A stretch of 64,000 bases of DNA from Magallana angulata (taxonomy: Eukaryota > Mollusca > Bivalvia > Ostreida > Ostreidae), in contig NC_069111.1 of the NCBI RefSeq assembly GCF_025612915.1, positions 31,807,801 through 31,871,800 on the forward strand, in the 5' to 3' direction. Position numbers and translations under genes: made by a program. The notes beneath the pieces were generated by a model that saw nothing but the letters and a program-made list of their open reading frames with translations, made no database searches and was not told where the DNA came from. Positions 36,695 through 48,559 of this stretch are shown one piece after another (positions within the stretch are counted from its first letter, which is position 1; each line of letters starts with the position of its first letter).

Positions 36695-39600
36695 ATGGCG
36701 ACCATGGAAGAAGGTTTACACTTGGAGAAAGGTTTGTTGATCAGCAGTAGTATTATTTGCCACCAGAAGAAGTTTTTAATGAGAAACAAGATGCATAGCA
36801 TATTCACAACATTGACCACGTGTGAAAATACGCGATTGCTCTTTTTAAAATCTAGTCACATGAATGAAACTTGTGTGTGTTTTTTAAAGGCCCTTCTTTT
36901 AACCACGACAGCGTTTTAAGTGTAAATTGTATGTATTACTTTTGATCATTTCAGATGTCAACAGAGCAATAGACCTTTTGGATGCACTTCAGAAAAGTAA
37001 GTTGAAGTTTTGTATCGTACAACTTGTATGCAATTTTTCGATAATAGTTGCATATTCATAATCTGATAATCTCTCTGAAAGGATTTATATTGTTTTCAAT
37101 TTTGTTTCCATTAAAAAAAGAAGTTTGTTCTATATTGTTATATTTTTGATGGATCAAAATATGTCAAAGAACTATATATGATAAGAGTTAAATTTGGCCC
37201 CCATAATTCGCCATTTTTTAAGTGTTTCGGGTACAATAAAATGTTAACTAATTTTTTTAAAGAGTTGATATAAAATTTATTTTTCATCTATTTATTTGAT
37301 TTATATGCACTCACTGGCAGTATATGACGTCAGAAGTGACGCCATTTCTATAATTCAATCAAAATCAGCCAAAAGTTGACATTTTTCTTATCTATTTACG
37401 AATGGGAAATATAGAGCGCATGCTTGAACAAGGAATATTTTCTTGTCACTTATTAGTCTTGGCTAGATACATCTCTGATTAAAATATTTTATTTGTTCAA
37501 GAATGCGCTCTATGTTTTCGGAAGGAAAAACTGCTTGAAAACAAGCTGTTTTACGCTAAAAATGCAAAAATGGCGGGAAAAGGTTGTCTTTACAATGTCA
37601 TATTTCTAAATTGTGGGCACTTGAACCAAAATGAATATTATGCAAACACATCAAATACATATCTGTACTAAGAAAACAAAGAATGATAGTAAAATGATGA
37701 TGTTCATTTTAGGGGGCCATTTTAGGCCCTTATCATATATAGTCCTTTATGGTTACTGTCTTGATATATTGGCTATATTGGATATAGAAAGAATGATCTT
37801 AATGTGACCAGGCTACGCTCAGGTCACAGTAAGAATTCGTCCCATATACTTGTAATGTAGCAGTCGCAAAGCGGATCAGCTTCGCTTCGATTTTAAGTCT
37901 GTTAAAAATAATCTGCAGAGGAAAAACTCATTTTTATACATTACAAACCTTTTTGAACATGCATATGTAGTTTAGTCCACAAAATATCCATTTAATGAGT
38001 CGTACCAAGGCATTTTGTTAAAATACGGTTTGAATTTGCCTGCCATTTTGTTGGAAATCGCACTCGGAATGTCTTGGATTTTATCGTTAACATGGCGACC
38101 ATAAACAGCGAATTTTCAAACGTGATGTTAAAAGTGGCAGCGATTTCGTTGCAAAAACAGTTAATGTGGTATTATGGGATTATAAAAGAGCAACATTGTA
38201 GGTATTTGAGACCAATCATATGAAAATTGAGGCAAGATACAGCGCGATAAAAAAATTTTGTTTGCTACGAAGCGAGTATATGGGACGAATTCTATCGTTA
38301 AACCGGGTCCGTAGGACATCTGTCATTTTAACGATAGAACATTCTATCTATATTGGATAGGATGGACATACTGGTATATGAGTGAAAGAGGGTTTGGCAT
38401 GTTGAGGTCTTTGTAAGCTTTCGATCAACCTTATCCAAAAAAAAATAATGTCTTTTAGTTCAGTAAGTATGAAATGTTTTTGTTTTAAATCCTGCACCAA
38501 AATGTCACAATTGGTTGTATATATAAATAGGCTATTTTTGACAAAGATCAGTGCAGATCTGCGGATGAAATTAAGTAGTCATAGCATGAACAATGCAATA
38601 TGGACAGTATGATGTACTGTCCATATTGCATTGTTTACCCAAAAGGACCCAAAGGAAATCATAAGATTCAAAAGCCTTGGAATTTATTTACAAATCGCGA
38701 AGCAAGGTGTAATGGTAACACATGTATATAAGAAAATTGGTGAAAAGTAAGAGTTGAATCAGGGTACTATGGGCTAAAAAACTTTCTTCCAGCTTCTGGT
38801 GCCGCCATATTGGCTGCCAATATTAATAAATAAAGATAGTTTGATTATTGATTGACTGGCACTTATCCATTGTTTATTGCCTGTAAACTTGATTAAAAAC
38901 TTTCCAGTGTTTTAAAGGGGAATGGTCACAATTTGGGTCAAAATTATTTTTCCGTTTTAAATGTTTACAATGCTTAAGTAAGTCATTTGTGATGGTCAAC
39001 CAAAATTTGAGTGTCAGTCTTTGTGTTATAAGTGAGATACAGAGCTTCAATCCTTTGTCTTGTAAACGTTTGCTTTGTTTACCTTTTGAAAGTAGAAGTG
39101 AAAATTCCAGTTTTAGGCCCAAAATGAATGTGATAAACACTATAGGTACTATTTATTTACGCTAAAAACGAATTAGAACAGAGAGAAATCTGCTTGAAAT
39201 AGAATGTTTACTGGTATATTGAACCAATGTAAACAAAAACTGGGCACAAACCTTGTTTACATAACAAAATATTGTGAACTCTGTATCTTGCTCATAACTC
39301 AACTGACACTCAAATATTGGTTGATAATTAGAAATGTATTTCTGGATAACCGGTATTATAAACACTAAAAATAGAAAAATGAAACTTGACCAAAATCGTG
39401 ACCTTGCCTCTTCAATTGAAGAAAATTTAAATTAAAAGAATTTAAAGTGGAAACCAGATAAGTTTCAATAGTGCTTCAATCAAGAAACACAACTAATTCT
39501 ATGTATGTCTTATCAAATTATCAGATTGAAAATAAAAACATTAACACCAATGAACTGATCTTTCAGATACTGAATAAAGTATTCAATTTTACTACTGGTA

Positions 39601-42600
39601 GTCAACATATGAATTAAAATGATAAACCATTAAAAAAAAGAAATAACATTTTCAGAATCACGTGACTCTGTTTGGCTATTTCTGAAGATAAAACTTTACG
39701 TCGTTTGACGTCATAATCATGATAATGTGGACTGAGAATGCAACGTTTAGTTCAACTTTGGCTAATGATTTGATTAGGCAAATAGGCGAACAATACTGTG
39801 TGCTTTTCAAATAAATTTTGTTTTACAAAAATCAAACTGCACTGTGTTAAATCGTAGATTGTGTGAATTTTTTTCATTTATTTTATTTGCTTCACATAAA
39901 CTTGTACCTTTTAATATGAAGGTGGCCAAATTCCATCCCAGAAGTTAGCAGCCTTACAGAGAGTGCTTCAGAGTGATTTTCTAAATTCAGTGAGAGAAGT
40001 CTATGAACACGTCTACCAGACTGTGGATATAACAGGGAATGAGGAAGTCCGAGCGAATGCTACAGCTAAGGTATTGCATTTAAACTCCACCTTCAAATAA
40101 TTTCATTTTGCCTATAGTTCTGAGTCTTGATTCTGAGTAAATCAATTATATTATACATCTCTACAATAATGCATTAATGTACATACATGACATGTAAACC
40201 CTAAAAGTGATCTATGAAACATTTTGTAAATAACTCACTATCTTTTTAAAAAAGTATGTGCTTATACTGAAATAATTTTATCCTCCCTTTCTGTCAGCCT
40301 TATAATCTTTTTGATCCCTCAGTAAACAAACATTAATCATAATGCTCATTAGTGTTAATAAACTGCAATATCAGTAATAAAATGGAGAAAGTTCATTGCC
40401 ATAATGAATCATTTCATTTTGATACATCTACTAGTATGTAGTTTTAGTACTGAAATGCCCATAAATATAATTTTAATGTACCCCTCTCTATTTGTTGCAG
40501 GCCACAGTAGCTGCCTTTGCTGCAAGTGAAGGACATGCCCACCCCAGGGTTGTAGAACTACCAAAGACTGAAGAGGGATTGGGATTCAATGTTATGGGAG
40601 GAAAAGAACAGAATTCACCCATCTACATATCCAGAATCATTCAGGATGGAGTTGCTGACAGGCATGGAGGTCTGAAACGAGGAGATCAGCTGCTCTCAGT
40701 GAATGGAGTGGTAAGTATCTTGAGTAGGGTTTACACATATTTTGAATGTGACAACGGAAATAAGAAGAAACACACGAAATTTCTTCATACAGAAGGTTTC
40801 ATGCATTATAAGCCATCACCTGTCAGTTAACAAGTAGTGTTAACTCATATGGAAATTATACATACATTATAAATAAACAAGTTGCTTTGGGCGTTGTTTT
40901 GAGTGTCAGGTGATTGCATTTGCTGTCTAAAAATAGATACAATGGGAATGACATGCTAAGAAAAGAAATTAAATTTTAAGTTATTTGATTTCTGTAGTAA
41001 GAAATATGCATTTATTGAGAGTGTATCTTAATAAAAATTGGTTTCACTGAGAGGCCGCTGGTTCATGATATATGCAATGCTGCAGTACATGTACTAGTAC
41101 ATGTATTTACTTTCCCCTGTATGTATGGGGCTATGAAATGGAAGGGAAGCTCAATATTTATGTATTTGCCCAATGCTTACTTCTATTTTTCTCTATTAAT
41201 TTGGTTTATTTACTTTTGAACACCATAATTTTTCAAAAGTTTATCTATTCATATGATATATAAAATGTGTGGAAATTGTGTAAAAATTCTATACTTGGTA
41301 AATCATGGGTTTGTGCGTTACTGTGTCTCTTTAAACAAATCATTTATTCACAAATAACATATGTTAACACCAGCAGTCACAATCTCATTTTATACTCAAA
41401 TGAAATTTTGATTTGACATATTGCTTCCAAAATCATGCCTGATTTTAGTATTCTGAAATGCTTAAAATGCAGATACCGGTACATTCATATTTGTTTCAGA
41501 ATCCAAATGGGTTTTTCTTTTATACTAAAGCCAATAACATGTAATACCACAGAACTAAATAGATTTTTTTTATATGATTATATATTTTCTATGATTATGA
41601 TTCAAATCAAAATTCAATCATCTCAAAATCAATTAAGATCACAAAGAAATTTTATCCCATTCCAATCTAATTAAAACTAGAACTTTTATTCGCTCCCGGG
41701 TGTTCGATATGTCCACTTGTATGTATATCGAAAACCGGGGAGTGCATGGAAGTTTTACTTTTAATTAGATTGATCCCATTCTTCTACACTAGTATATACA
41801 GTCAAACTTTGTTATCTTGATGGGATGGTTTAAAAACTTTGATATATCCGAGTATCAAGATATTGAGGGTGAAATACTCATAAAAATAAGTGGTTGAGAC
41901 CTACAAATCACTTCTACATATCCATTGTATTCCAGATATCAATGTTCAACTGTAATTAGAAAAAATCTTGATTTGATGATGTTTGATATGAAGCAACAGG
42001 CAATGAGTCTTTTAATTAATTTAGGTGGTTGTGCGAGATATATTTCTGCAAGGGAAATTGACTTTTAGACAGCCCCCCCCCCCCCAACTTCTGGGTGACG
42101 ACTTACATGGATTAGAAAGTTCTAGACAAGTCATGAAATAATTCATTAACAATAACACATACTTTTAAGTACATGTCAATTTCACATTTTAAATTTTAGA
42201 GTGTGGAGGGAGAACACCATGAAAAAGCTGTTGAACTTTTGAAACAGGCCAAAGGTAGGTGTACATGAGCCATATTGGTATCCTAAATGCCAGCTCATCA
42301 TTACGAACTTAAGATGGACAAAAGTCTAAAATGAGTAAATTTAAAACACATAAACCTTTCTTTTTCTACCATAATTACAGTAGATTCCTTATTTTATATG
42401 AGTACTTAATTCTACAATTCGGCTGTTTTGTATCAAATAGTGAGAATATAAAATAGATAACACAGAACTTTAATCCAAATTTTTTATACGTTCAAATCTC
42501 GCAAAATGACAAAGACTGAGATTTCATGCATTTAATTAGAAATCTACAGTATAATCACAAATTTTTTTTATATCTTTTTTTCTTGAAGTTTACCAACTTT

Positions 42601-42811
42601 TATACAAGGTTTCTGACTTTCAAAATCACTATTTAATATAGGGGTGTTTTGTTTATTATTTTATACTTAAGGATTATTTCAATCATACTTTATAACAATT
42701 ATTTCAGGAACTGTGCGGTTGGTGGTTCGTTATAATCCAAGAGTTCTAGAAGAAATGGAGGCAAGATTTGATAAACAAAGGGTATCCACGAGAAGGAGAC
42801 AGTCACCATAG
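36695..42811 (+). CDS. lin-7: LIN-7 (Veli/MALS) L27-PDZ scaffold protein
   Basis: Six exons in phase encode 198 residues: 36695-36731, 36955-36996, 39922-40070, 40501-40710, 42200-42254 and 42708-42811. The L27 domain (residues about 13-70, [16 protein letters not shown] to [13 protein letters not shown]) binds CASK/LIN-2-type partners. The PDZ domain (about 92-175) has the carboxylate-binding loop GLGF at 102-105 and the family signature [15 protein letters not shown]. The protein is known as part of the LIN-2/LIN-7/LIN-10 complex that sorts receptors and adhesion proteins to basolateral and synaptic membranes. Length and sequence match animal LIN7 throughout. The start ATG lies in CAAGATGGCGACC, a YY1-like site that often marks housekeeping promoters. 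Introns 2 and 4 carry several MITEs. A candidate distal polyA signal is at 43607-43612. Confidence 0.97.
37169..37745. mobile_element. 577-bp MITE, unit B only
   Basis: Inverted ends with ACTATATATGATAAG and CTTATCATATATAGT. Unit A has the empty site GTCAAATTTATGG at about 29340. No clear target duplication is seen, because the ends sit between AAA and TTT of the empty site. It inserted after the segmental duplication, in lin-7 intron 2. Confidence 0.8.
37832..38293. mobile_element. AGAATTCGTCCCATATAC MITE, unit B copy
   Basis: Paralogue of 29430-29891. The right end is better preserved here (GTATATGGGACGAATTCT). Confidence 0.65.
38591..38633. repeat. new palindrome from a local template switch
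   Basis: CAATGCAATATGGACAGTA at 38591-38609 is followed directly by its complement TACTGTCCATATTGCATTG. Unit A has only the forward arm followed by CATCAATTTACCC. The inverted 24 bases (38610-38633) copy the forward arm plus the next five bases of the unit A version. Confidence 0.85.
38916..39411. mobile_element. TTAA-type MITE, second AGGGACATG-family copy
   Basis: The ends AGGGGAATGGTCACAATTTGG and CAAAATCGTGACCTTGCCTCT are preceded by TTAA (38912-38915) and followed by TCAA (39412-39415). The interior shares TTTGTTTACATAACAAAAT-type sequence with the 15481 element. It lies just beyond the end of unit B in lin-7 intron 2. Confidence 0.7.
41663..41772. mobile_element. 110-bp foldback MITE with perfect 9-bp target duplication
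   Basis: TIRs CAATCTAATTAAAACTAGAA and the complementary TTTTAATTAGATTG. Perfect flanks ATCCCATTC at 41654-41662 and 41773-41781. The arms are unrelated in sequence to the CATCTTCGCTAGCC family but share the 9-bp duplication. It lies in lin-7 intron 4. Confidence 0.85.
41799..41952. mobile_element. 154-bp MITE with TA target site
   Basis: CAGTCAAACTTTG at the left and AATGTTCAACTG at the right, flanked by TA on both sides. TA flanks and size fit a mariner/Tc1-type MITE. It lies next to the 110-bp foldback in the same intron. Confidence 0.6.
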
Positions 42812-43659
42812 CAATAAAACATCAACCGATCCTAGCAATTTTACAAGTACCCAAGGAATAAGCCAGGGATATAATCCAGAGTTGTAGTTTATTCTTTGTT
42901 TATGTAGAAAGTCAGCAAAATGTGTAATGGGGGTTATTACCAGATAATGTTGTATATTTGGTTATCTATTCGTGTATGTGACAAATAAGGTTAGTGAATC
43001 TTGTCTATGGATTAAAATAACTTGTTGTAAAATCTCATATTTTTTACAGTTCCATTAACATTTCATCATAATGAATGCAATTGAAATAATGCTTTGATTG
43101 TTTTGTTTGTTTTTTTTATTTAAAGAAAACAATTTGGTTGCTGACAGAAATGCTAGCTAGTATAAGTTTGATCAGGGTGAAAACAAAACATATATATAAA
43201 GAGTGTTTTAAGTTCCTCGACCAACCCTTTTGATATTTTCAAGACTTATGCTTCATAGATTTTATCAATATTTTTTAAAAATTTATTATCTTTCATATCA
43301 CTGATAAAGATTTTCTATGTTAAAAAAAATGATAGTCACTGCTTGTATACCTTCATTAAAAAATGTAATTTTGTGTTTATTGTACCTAAAATGCCTGTTG
43401 TTGAACCATTTGACAAGTCAAGTGTCAAAACAACAACAAATTATATTAATAAAATATCTGTTTGACTTGGCTACCAAACCCATTTCTCCCCAGTTGAAAT
43501 CAGAAAAACTTGTTTTTACCATAGTTAATTGTATATATAGTAGTATTATAGAAATACGTATCATGATGAATGAATATATACATGTAATGTTTAACATTAT
43601 TTTTGAAATAAATTTGTTTTACTCAGGCCAAAATAGTGCTTTTTCGTTCATTGGTGTTG

Positions 43660-45250
43660 CTACTTTATAAAAAGACTATTGTAAACTTTTTTTTTCAAAT
43701 ATGAAACATGAAAAGTTTTGTTTAAATGTATTTCAAAGGTAGATTAAAAAAGGGAGTTGTTGGAATTTTAGATGCTCCATTTTGTCCTGATAATCTGGTT
43801 AATGACCATGCATGCAGTGATTATCCTTAACAGGGTGTTAAATTTTAAATACCTTTTGAAAAACTGGGCCAGACATATAAAGCAGTATAATATGCAGTGA
43901 GTGTAATAATCAAAATAATTCAGGTAATATGTGTTTCTGCTTGTGGAAACAATGAGTGAGAAAAAGACAAGAAAAAGATATCTCAAGACTAAAAATTGAC
44001 ATTTCATCTGATGACTAAAGAAATGGTTAACTTTTTTTTTTTTTTTTTTTCTTATTAAAAAGCTTAGGTTTAACAGCTAGAATAGCATTTAGGATTAAAA
44101 TTTCCTATAAAATAATGTGTGATATAACGTTGGGCAATATCGAGGATTTTTCTACCTCTATTGTCACACTATATTCAAGACTTTTTTTATTGTTTGTATT
44201 TATTAAACACAATACATTTGGATGCGAGATAATACCTCCGCAGAGGCTCTCCAGATATACATCACCTTGGGTGCCAGGGGCCCCCTGGATCAGTAATGCT
44301 ATTCAGCGGTATAAATAAATCATACATCTTTATATACAATGTACAAAGTATCTGTTTCCTTCAGTATTTATAATTGTATTTTTTAAGCGTAAATAGACGT
44401 AGATATGAAATTATAACACAATGTAATACAAGTAATATTAAAGTAAAATAAGAGTACTATTCGGGGAGGTATCATTCAGTCAATTGATATAATATTCGTA
44501 TCAATATTGTACATATATTTGTAGAGCTTTTATATATATTGTACAAATTATCTGTTTTCTTCAATATTTATAATTGTATTTTTTTAAAAGAGTGATTAGA
44601 CGTAAATTTATATGAAATAACTCATTTTAATACAAGTAATAGTAAAGTAAAATTAATAAGAGTACTATTCGGGGAGGTATCATTCAGTCAATTGATATAA
44701 TATTCGTATCAATATTGTACGTATGTTAATTGTAGAACATACCTGTTCAGTAAAAATATTTTCAGTAATAAATATACAATCGGAACATAAAGCATAAATA
44801 TGAATAATCAGTATTTTGATTGACCTAAAAATTCTAAAGAAAAAATAGATTTGTAAAACCAGGGACGTATATAGTAAAACGAAACTTCGATTTTTTTAAT
44901 GATAACTTTAACACATTAACATTATGAAACTAATTTTTTAATGGTTATTTTCAATTTTATATGACGCGCGTTTTTTCTATGGACCTATCCTTTTGCTATA
45001 AATAACATTAAAAAACCATGCGTTGCAGTACTGCGTGTTTACCATTTCGAAGGCACAACGATTACTAATTTTCTCATTCTTAATGATAATTTAATGTTTA
45101 AAATGTTTTAATATAATATATTCACTATCACGATTGATTCAGAAGGCTGTGAAAAGAATGATGCAATTTTCATGAATATGACATTGACCTTTGATTTAAA
45201 AATAGTTTAATATTACTACGCAACTATGATAATTTTGTGTTTCCTAAATA
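43660..45250. other. gene-free DNA between lin-7 and the PPP1R15 gene
   Basis: Apart from the 200-bp tandem repeat at 44326-44737 I see no exon or RNA gene. A short GC-rich island near 44235-44295 contains the palindromic CCAGGGGCCCCCTGG. Confidence 0.5.
44326..44737. repeat. two tandem copies of a 200-bp unit
   Basis: GAGTACTATTCGGGGAGGTA, TCATTCAGTCAATTGATATA and ATTCGTATCAATATTGTAC occur in both halves (about 44326-44529 and 44530-44737) in the same order, with substitutions and small indels elsewhere. Confidence 0.85.
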
Positions 45251-45257
45251 TCGCACC

Positions 45258-45267
45258 TATATATAAG
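45258..45267 (+). promoter_or_regulatory. candidate TATA box of the PPP1R15 gene
   Basis: TATATATAAG lies about 165 bases before the first leader ATG. A start site near 45290 would put all leader ORFs in the mRNA. The call rests on position and sequence only. Confidence 0.45.
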
Positions 45268-45422
45268 GTAGTTTTACTAAAATATTTCTTTAAGTTTTAA
45301 TTGAATAGATAAATTGAAAAATCTAGCCAACGTATAGAAAGAGAAAGTTTTGTGTTATAAATTTGGCAGATCTATTTTTGCAGAAGTATTGTTAAAGCGG
45401 GAATTTTCCGGAACTCCCTCGA

Positions 45423-45501
45423 ATGAGACAGATAGTAGAAAACATATGACAACATGAATTCCAAATCATACCTATCAACAAAGTCAACAAGTAAGGAATG
45501 A
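45423..45501 (+). promoter_or_regulatory. three short upstream ORFs in the PPP1R15 leader
   Basis: ATG at 45423 (8 codons, stop 45447-45449), ATG at 45446 (3 codons, stop 45455-45457) and ATG at 45454 (15 codons, MNSKSYLSTKSTSKE, stop 45499-45501). Vertebrate PPP1R15 mRNAs use upstream ORFs to stay translated when eIF2alpha is phosphorylated, so the arrangement fits the family. Confidence 0.6.
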
Positions 45502-45505
45502 AAAA

Positions 45506-45751
45506 ATGAATCGATCAAGGAAAGAGTCCCAAAGTGTAACTACAGTTTCTAAAGAAAACGTATCAGCTACATTGCCCGTGAGAAAGGAAACCGATCATCG
45601 AGAAACTCCGCCCGGATTTGCTAGGTCCATGTTAAGGTGGCCATTTCATAATCCTTTTGAGTGTGTCGAATTTACTCCAATTGAATACAGTGAACGAATT
45701 AGAGACCTTATACCCGAAGAGCAAGACGACAATACGGCAACAATGCCTTAA
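45506..45751 (+). CDS. 81-codon ORF at the 5' end of the PPP1R15 gene (leader peptide or N-terminus in another frame)
   Basis: It starts at an ATG in good context (A at -3) and ends with TAA at 45749-45751, five bases before the first ATG of the long ORF in the +1 frame. The product has protein-like composition, including GFARSMLRWPFHNPFECVEF, an aromatic and possibly membrane-binding stretch, and an acidic end (PEEQDDN). It may be a regulatory upstream ORF. It may instead be the true N-terminus joined by +1 frameshifting at CCT TAA G, or be separated by an assembly error. The sequence alone does not decide. Confidence 0.6.
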   Translation: MNRSRKESQSVTTVSKENVSATLPVRKETDHRETPPGFARSMLRWPFHNPFECVEFTPIEYSERIRDLIPEEQDDNTATMP

Positions 45752-45755
45752 GTGC

Positions 45756-47794
45756 ATGTTTATGGAGGTAAACTTAACTGCCATGAACCCATATGGAAAT
45801 TGGTTTTGTCGGAGGAAAGAACATTGTGATAATACTCCGGTGAAAAGAAGTGTTCCTAGTCTACTAAGACTCGACAGTACGGGTAATACATGTTGTGAGA
45901 AAGGATTAAATTCCTCAATTCAAAAGAGTATGGCTTCGTGTATAGCAAAAACTTTTAGTGGCATGACATCAAGAAGCAATTCTCGATCACCTGACAATAT
46001 TGTTGGTTGTATGTCTGATTATCCTATTTTGCAAAATTCTTTTGACAGTGCTTGTGATAAAAATATGGCAGCAAAAAACTATGCTATAATGCACATGAGG
46101 CCTGAAACTTCATGCATTGGAAGTTTTCAGAGTCTTGCTGGGTGCAAGGGAATGAATACAAGTAGTTCCATTTCTCAACACCCAGGATTGCATCAGAGTA
46201 AATTTCAAATACCTTACCTTCAGTTTCATCCAGCTGTTTTTAGTGCACATCCACAGCAAAGTGACTCAGCAAAGAAACAGGTTACAAAGTGTCAAAGCCA
46301 GAGAACCGGCAAAAAGAGTAACCGCTATTTCAGATATGGATGGAATGCTCCTCAAAGAAAGCAGTCCCCTGAGGGTATAAAAAATGGTACTCCCAAAAAG
46401 TCTGAAAACACAACTCTACCGAAGAAACAAAAATGTGAAAGCAAAGAATGTGATAACCAAGTTGAAAAGAAAGTCAGTAATAGGGAACATTGTGATAGAA
46501 AAAACGACAAAAAACAAAAAACTGATAACGAAGGAAAGGATATATTATCTAGTCCATTGTCTAATTTAAGTCTTGGGGAAAGCGTTGCAATAAAAAATGC
46601 CTTAAATCAATGTTCAATGTCCAGTTCAGCAAGCAATGACATTGAAAAACCTAAACCAGACTGGTTTAGTTTTGGTAGAAGAGACTCTGAATCTAAACTT
46701 TCACCATCAAACACAGTCATAGTGTTAGACAATTGGGATGATGAAATATCTGAAGAATTTCAGTCAGAAAATATCAAGCTACAGAATGATATGATTGACC
46801 TATTAGCAACCGAGGAGGAAAAGACAAACTCATTAGAAGATAATATTATTTCAACTGAAACTTCTAAAAGTAACTCTTTTCATAATGTGGAGAAAATTTG
46901 TGATACTTTATGTACTGATGAAAAAGTGTCCAATGAGTCAAAGAGCCAAGAAAATGTTGCAGATACCAGTGCGGTGGTCACCCAAATGTGCCAAAACAGT
47001 GAGCCTCATGCTGTTCTCTATCAGCGTAACATGAATAAGAAGGGTCGTCCTTCTCACAAAAAACGAAGCAGAAAGAAAGGCAGCAAACATTCCAAGTCTA
47101 ACAACATTGAACAGGGTCAAAAAAGAAAATTTGAGGATGGTACATCCTCCAAATCTGGTGCTTGCACTATAGCGTTCATCATGGGAGGTTCTGATCCCCA
47201 CTCATTGGACAGCGAAAGTGATTTTTCCTTTGATAGTGATGAAGATTCATCTGACTCTGTTGATGATGACATTGACTTTGTGTGTCACTTTCCTGAACCT
47301 CTTCTTGTGAACTCGGCACCTCTCCTCATGAACATTATTTGCTCTGCCAAGTCTAGTCCTGTCAGCCAAGCAGTCAGTGCCGCTAATCGTGAATGGGAAA
47401 CCATGTCAGAAAAGCCAAGTACTACAGCAACACAGAATGACAGAAAAGTAAGTCAAATACTAAATCTTATATCTTCATGGGAAATAACTACATGTATTTA
47501 AACTTTGCTCTCATCTACTTTGCTAATTCTTTAAAGCAATTTAATTTTACATTTATAGACATATGGTACTAAATTTTATTTTTATTTTGATAGGTACACT
47601 TCGCAGAACCTGAGAGTCTCACCGAAACTCATATAGCAGATGACTGGAACAGAAGAGGTCCATGGGAAGAGTATGCTCGAGACAGAGAAAGATTTAAGCG
47701 AAGAATAGAAGAAGTAAAAAGCGTCATTGATCCTATTCTGTGTGAAGATCACCGTCAGCATGTGTATTCCAATCTGATGCATCCAAATGAATAA
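45756..47794 (+). CDS. PPP1R15: protein phosphatase 1 regulatory subunit 15 (GADD34/CReP) homologue
   Basis: Two coding exons, 45756-47447 and 47594-47794, give 630 residues from the first ATG. The C-terminus carries the PP1-docking KVxF motif KVHF (about 564-567) split by the intron (K|VHF). It is followed by RRGPWEEYARDRERFKRRI, the block that in vertebrate PPP1R15A/B contacts the PP1-actin-eIF2alpha complex (human RKGPWEEFARDGCRFQKRI). The protein recruits PP1 to dephosphorylate eIF2alpha and restart translation after stress. The remaining 550 residues are low complexity: Ser/Lys-rich, a basic patch KKGRPSHKKRSRKKGSK and an acidic stretch near DSDEDSSDSVDDDIDF. The ATG at 45756 has poor context (T at -3) and the frame is open back to 45636, so the true N-terminus is doubtful. 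A polyA signal lies near 48548-48553. Confidence 0.9.
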
Positions 47795-48559
47795 ATAAAA
47801 AAGTGCGAATTGGTTGTGGTGTAATCATGTTTGGTTGTGCCAATATAGCATAAGTCATTAGGCCACTTTTAGAGAATTGTTAGTTTACCATCTTTAAAAT
47901 AACTACAAGTAACGAAAAAAGTACTTGACTGGGATGACTTTTTTTTAACACTGTGAGCCTTGATGTTTTAAAGTTGTTTATGATGTATTTTCTGTTTTAA
48001 TTATGGTTGCCTTATCTACTGATTTAAAGTTAAATCACGGAGATAAGAGAGAGCAAACATAGGATTTAAGGTGGCCTTTATGCTGGTGTTTATTTGGTTA
48101 TGTTTTATTTTAAAATCCACATTGAGATAAATATTGTTAACCTCATTTGTTGCTGAGCACATCATTTTTCTGGGCTTTTATTACAGCTCTTTCTTGCAGA
48201 AACTTGAGACATTTTCATGCCACAGAAAGTACACTATAAATCTGTAATTTGGACTGATTGAAAGAAGTACTGAATTTTTTATATCAGTTGAATAAAAAAG
48301 AAAACGAATATATATATTTTTGTATAAAAAGCTTGTTAAAAAGTCTCAACACAACAATCTAGTTTACGACTGGTACTTAGTGGTAATTTTCATGCAGTTA
48401 ACTGTAATTTCATGCCTTGTTTCTTCTGCTTGAATTTTTTAGTGTGTTAATTGCATTCCTTAATCTAAAGTTGCTCTCTGAACTTACATTTTATGCACAT
48501 TTTTACTGTATGTACATTTACTATTATGTAATGAGAGAAATGACAATAATAAAATATTT

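Larger units (their letters stand above)
30355..38780 (+). repeat. tandem segmental duplication, unit B
   Basis: Direct copy of unit A, about 8.4 kb. It joins head to tail at CTAAAAACAAAACAG with only a few A of possible microhomology. It holds hydroxylase exons 4-6, SAM gene copy B and the functional first two lin-7 exons. Its private insertion is the MITE at 37169-37745. Confidence 0.92.

Noticed and set aside
45399-45409. NF-kappaB-like site GGGAATTTTCC near the PPP1R15 leader
   Set aside because: A single short match in AT-rich DNA; expected by chance often enough that no regulatory claim is justified.
45657-45755. Extension of the PPP1R15 ORF upstream to a TTG
   Set aside because: TTG is not a plausible animal start here; the first ATG in that frame is 45756, and the overlap is discussed as a separate finding.
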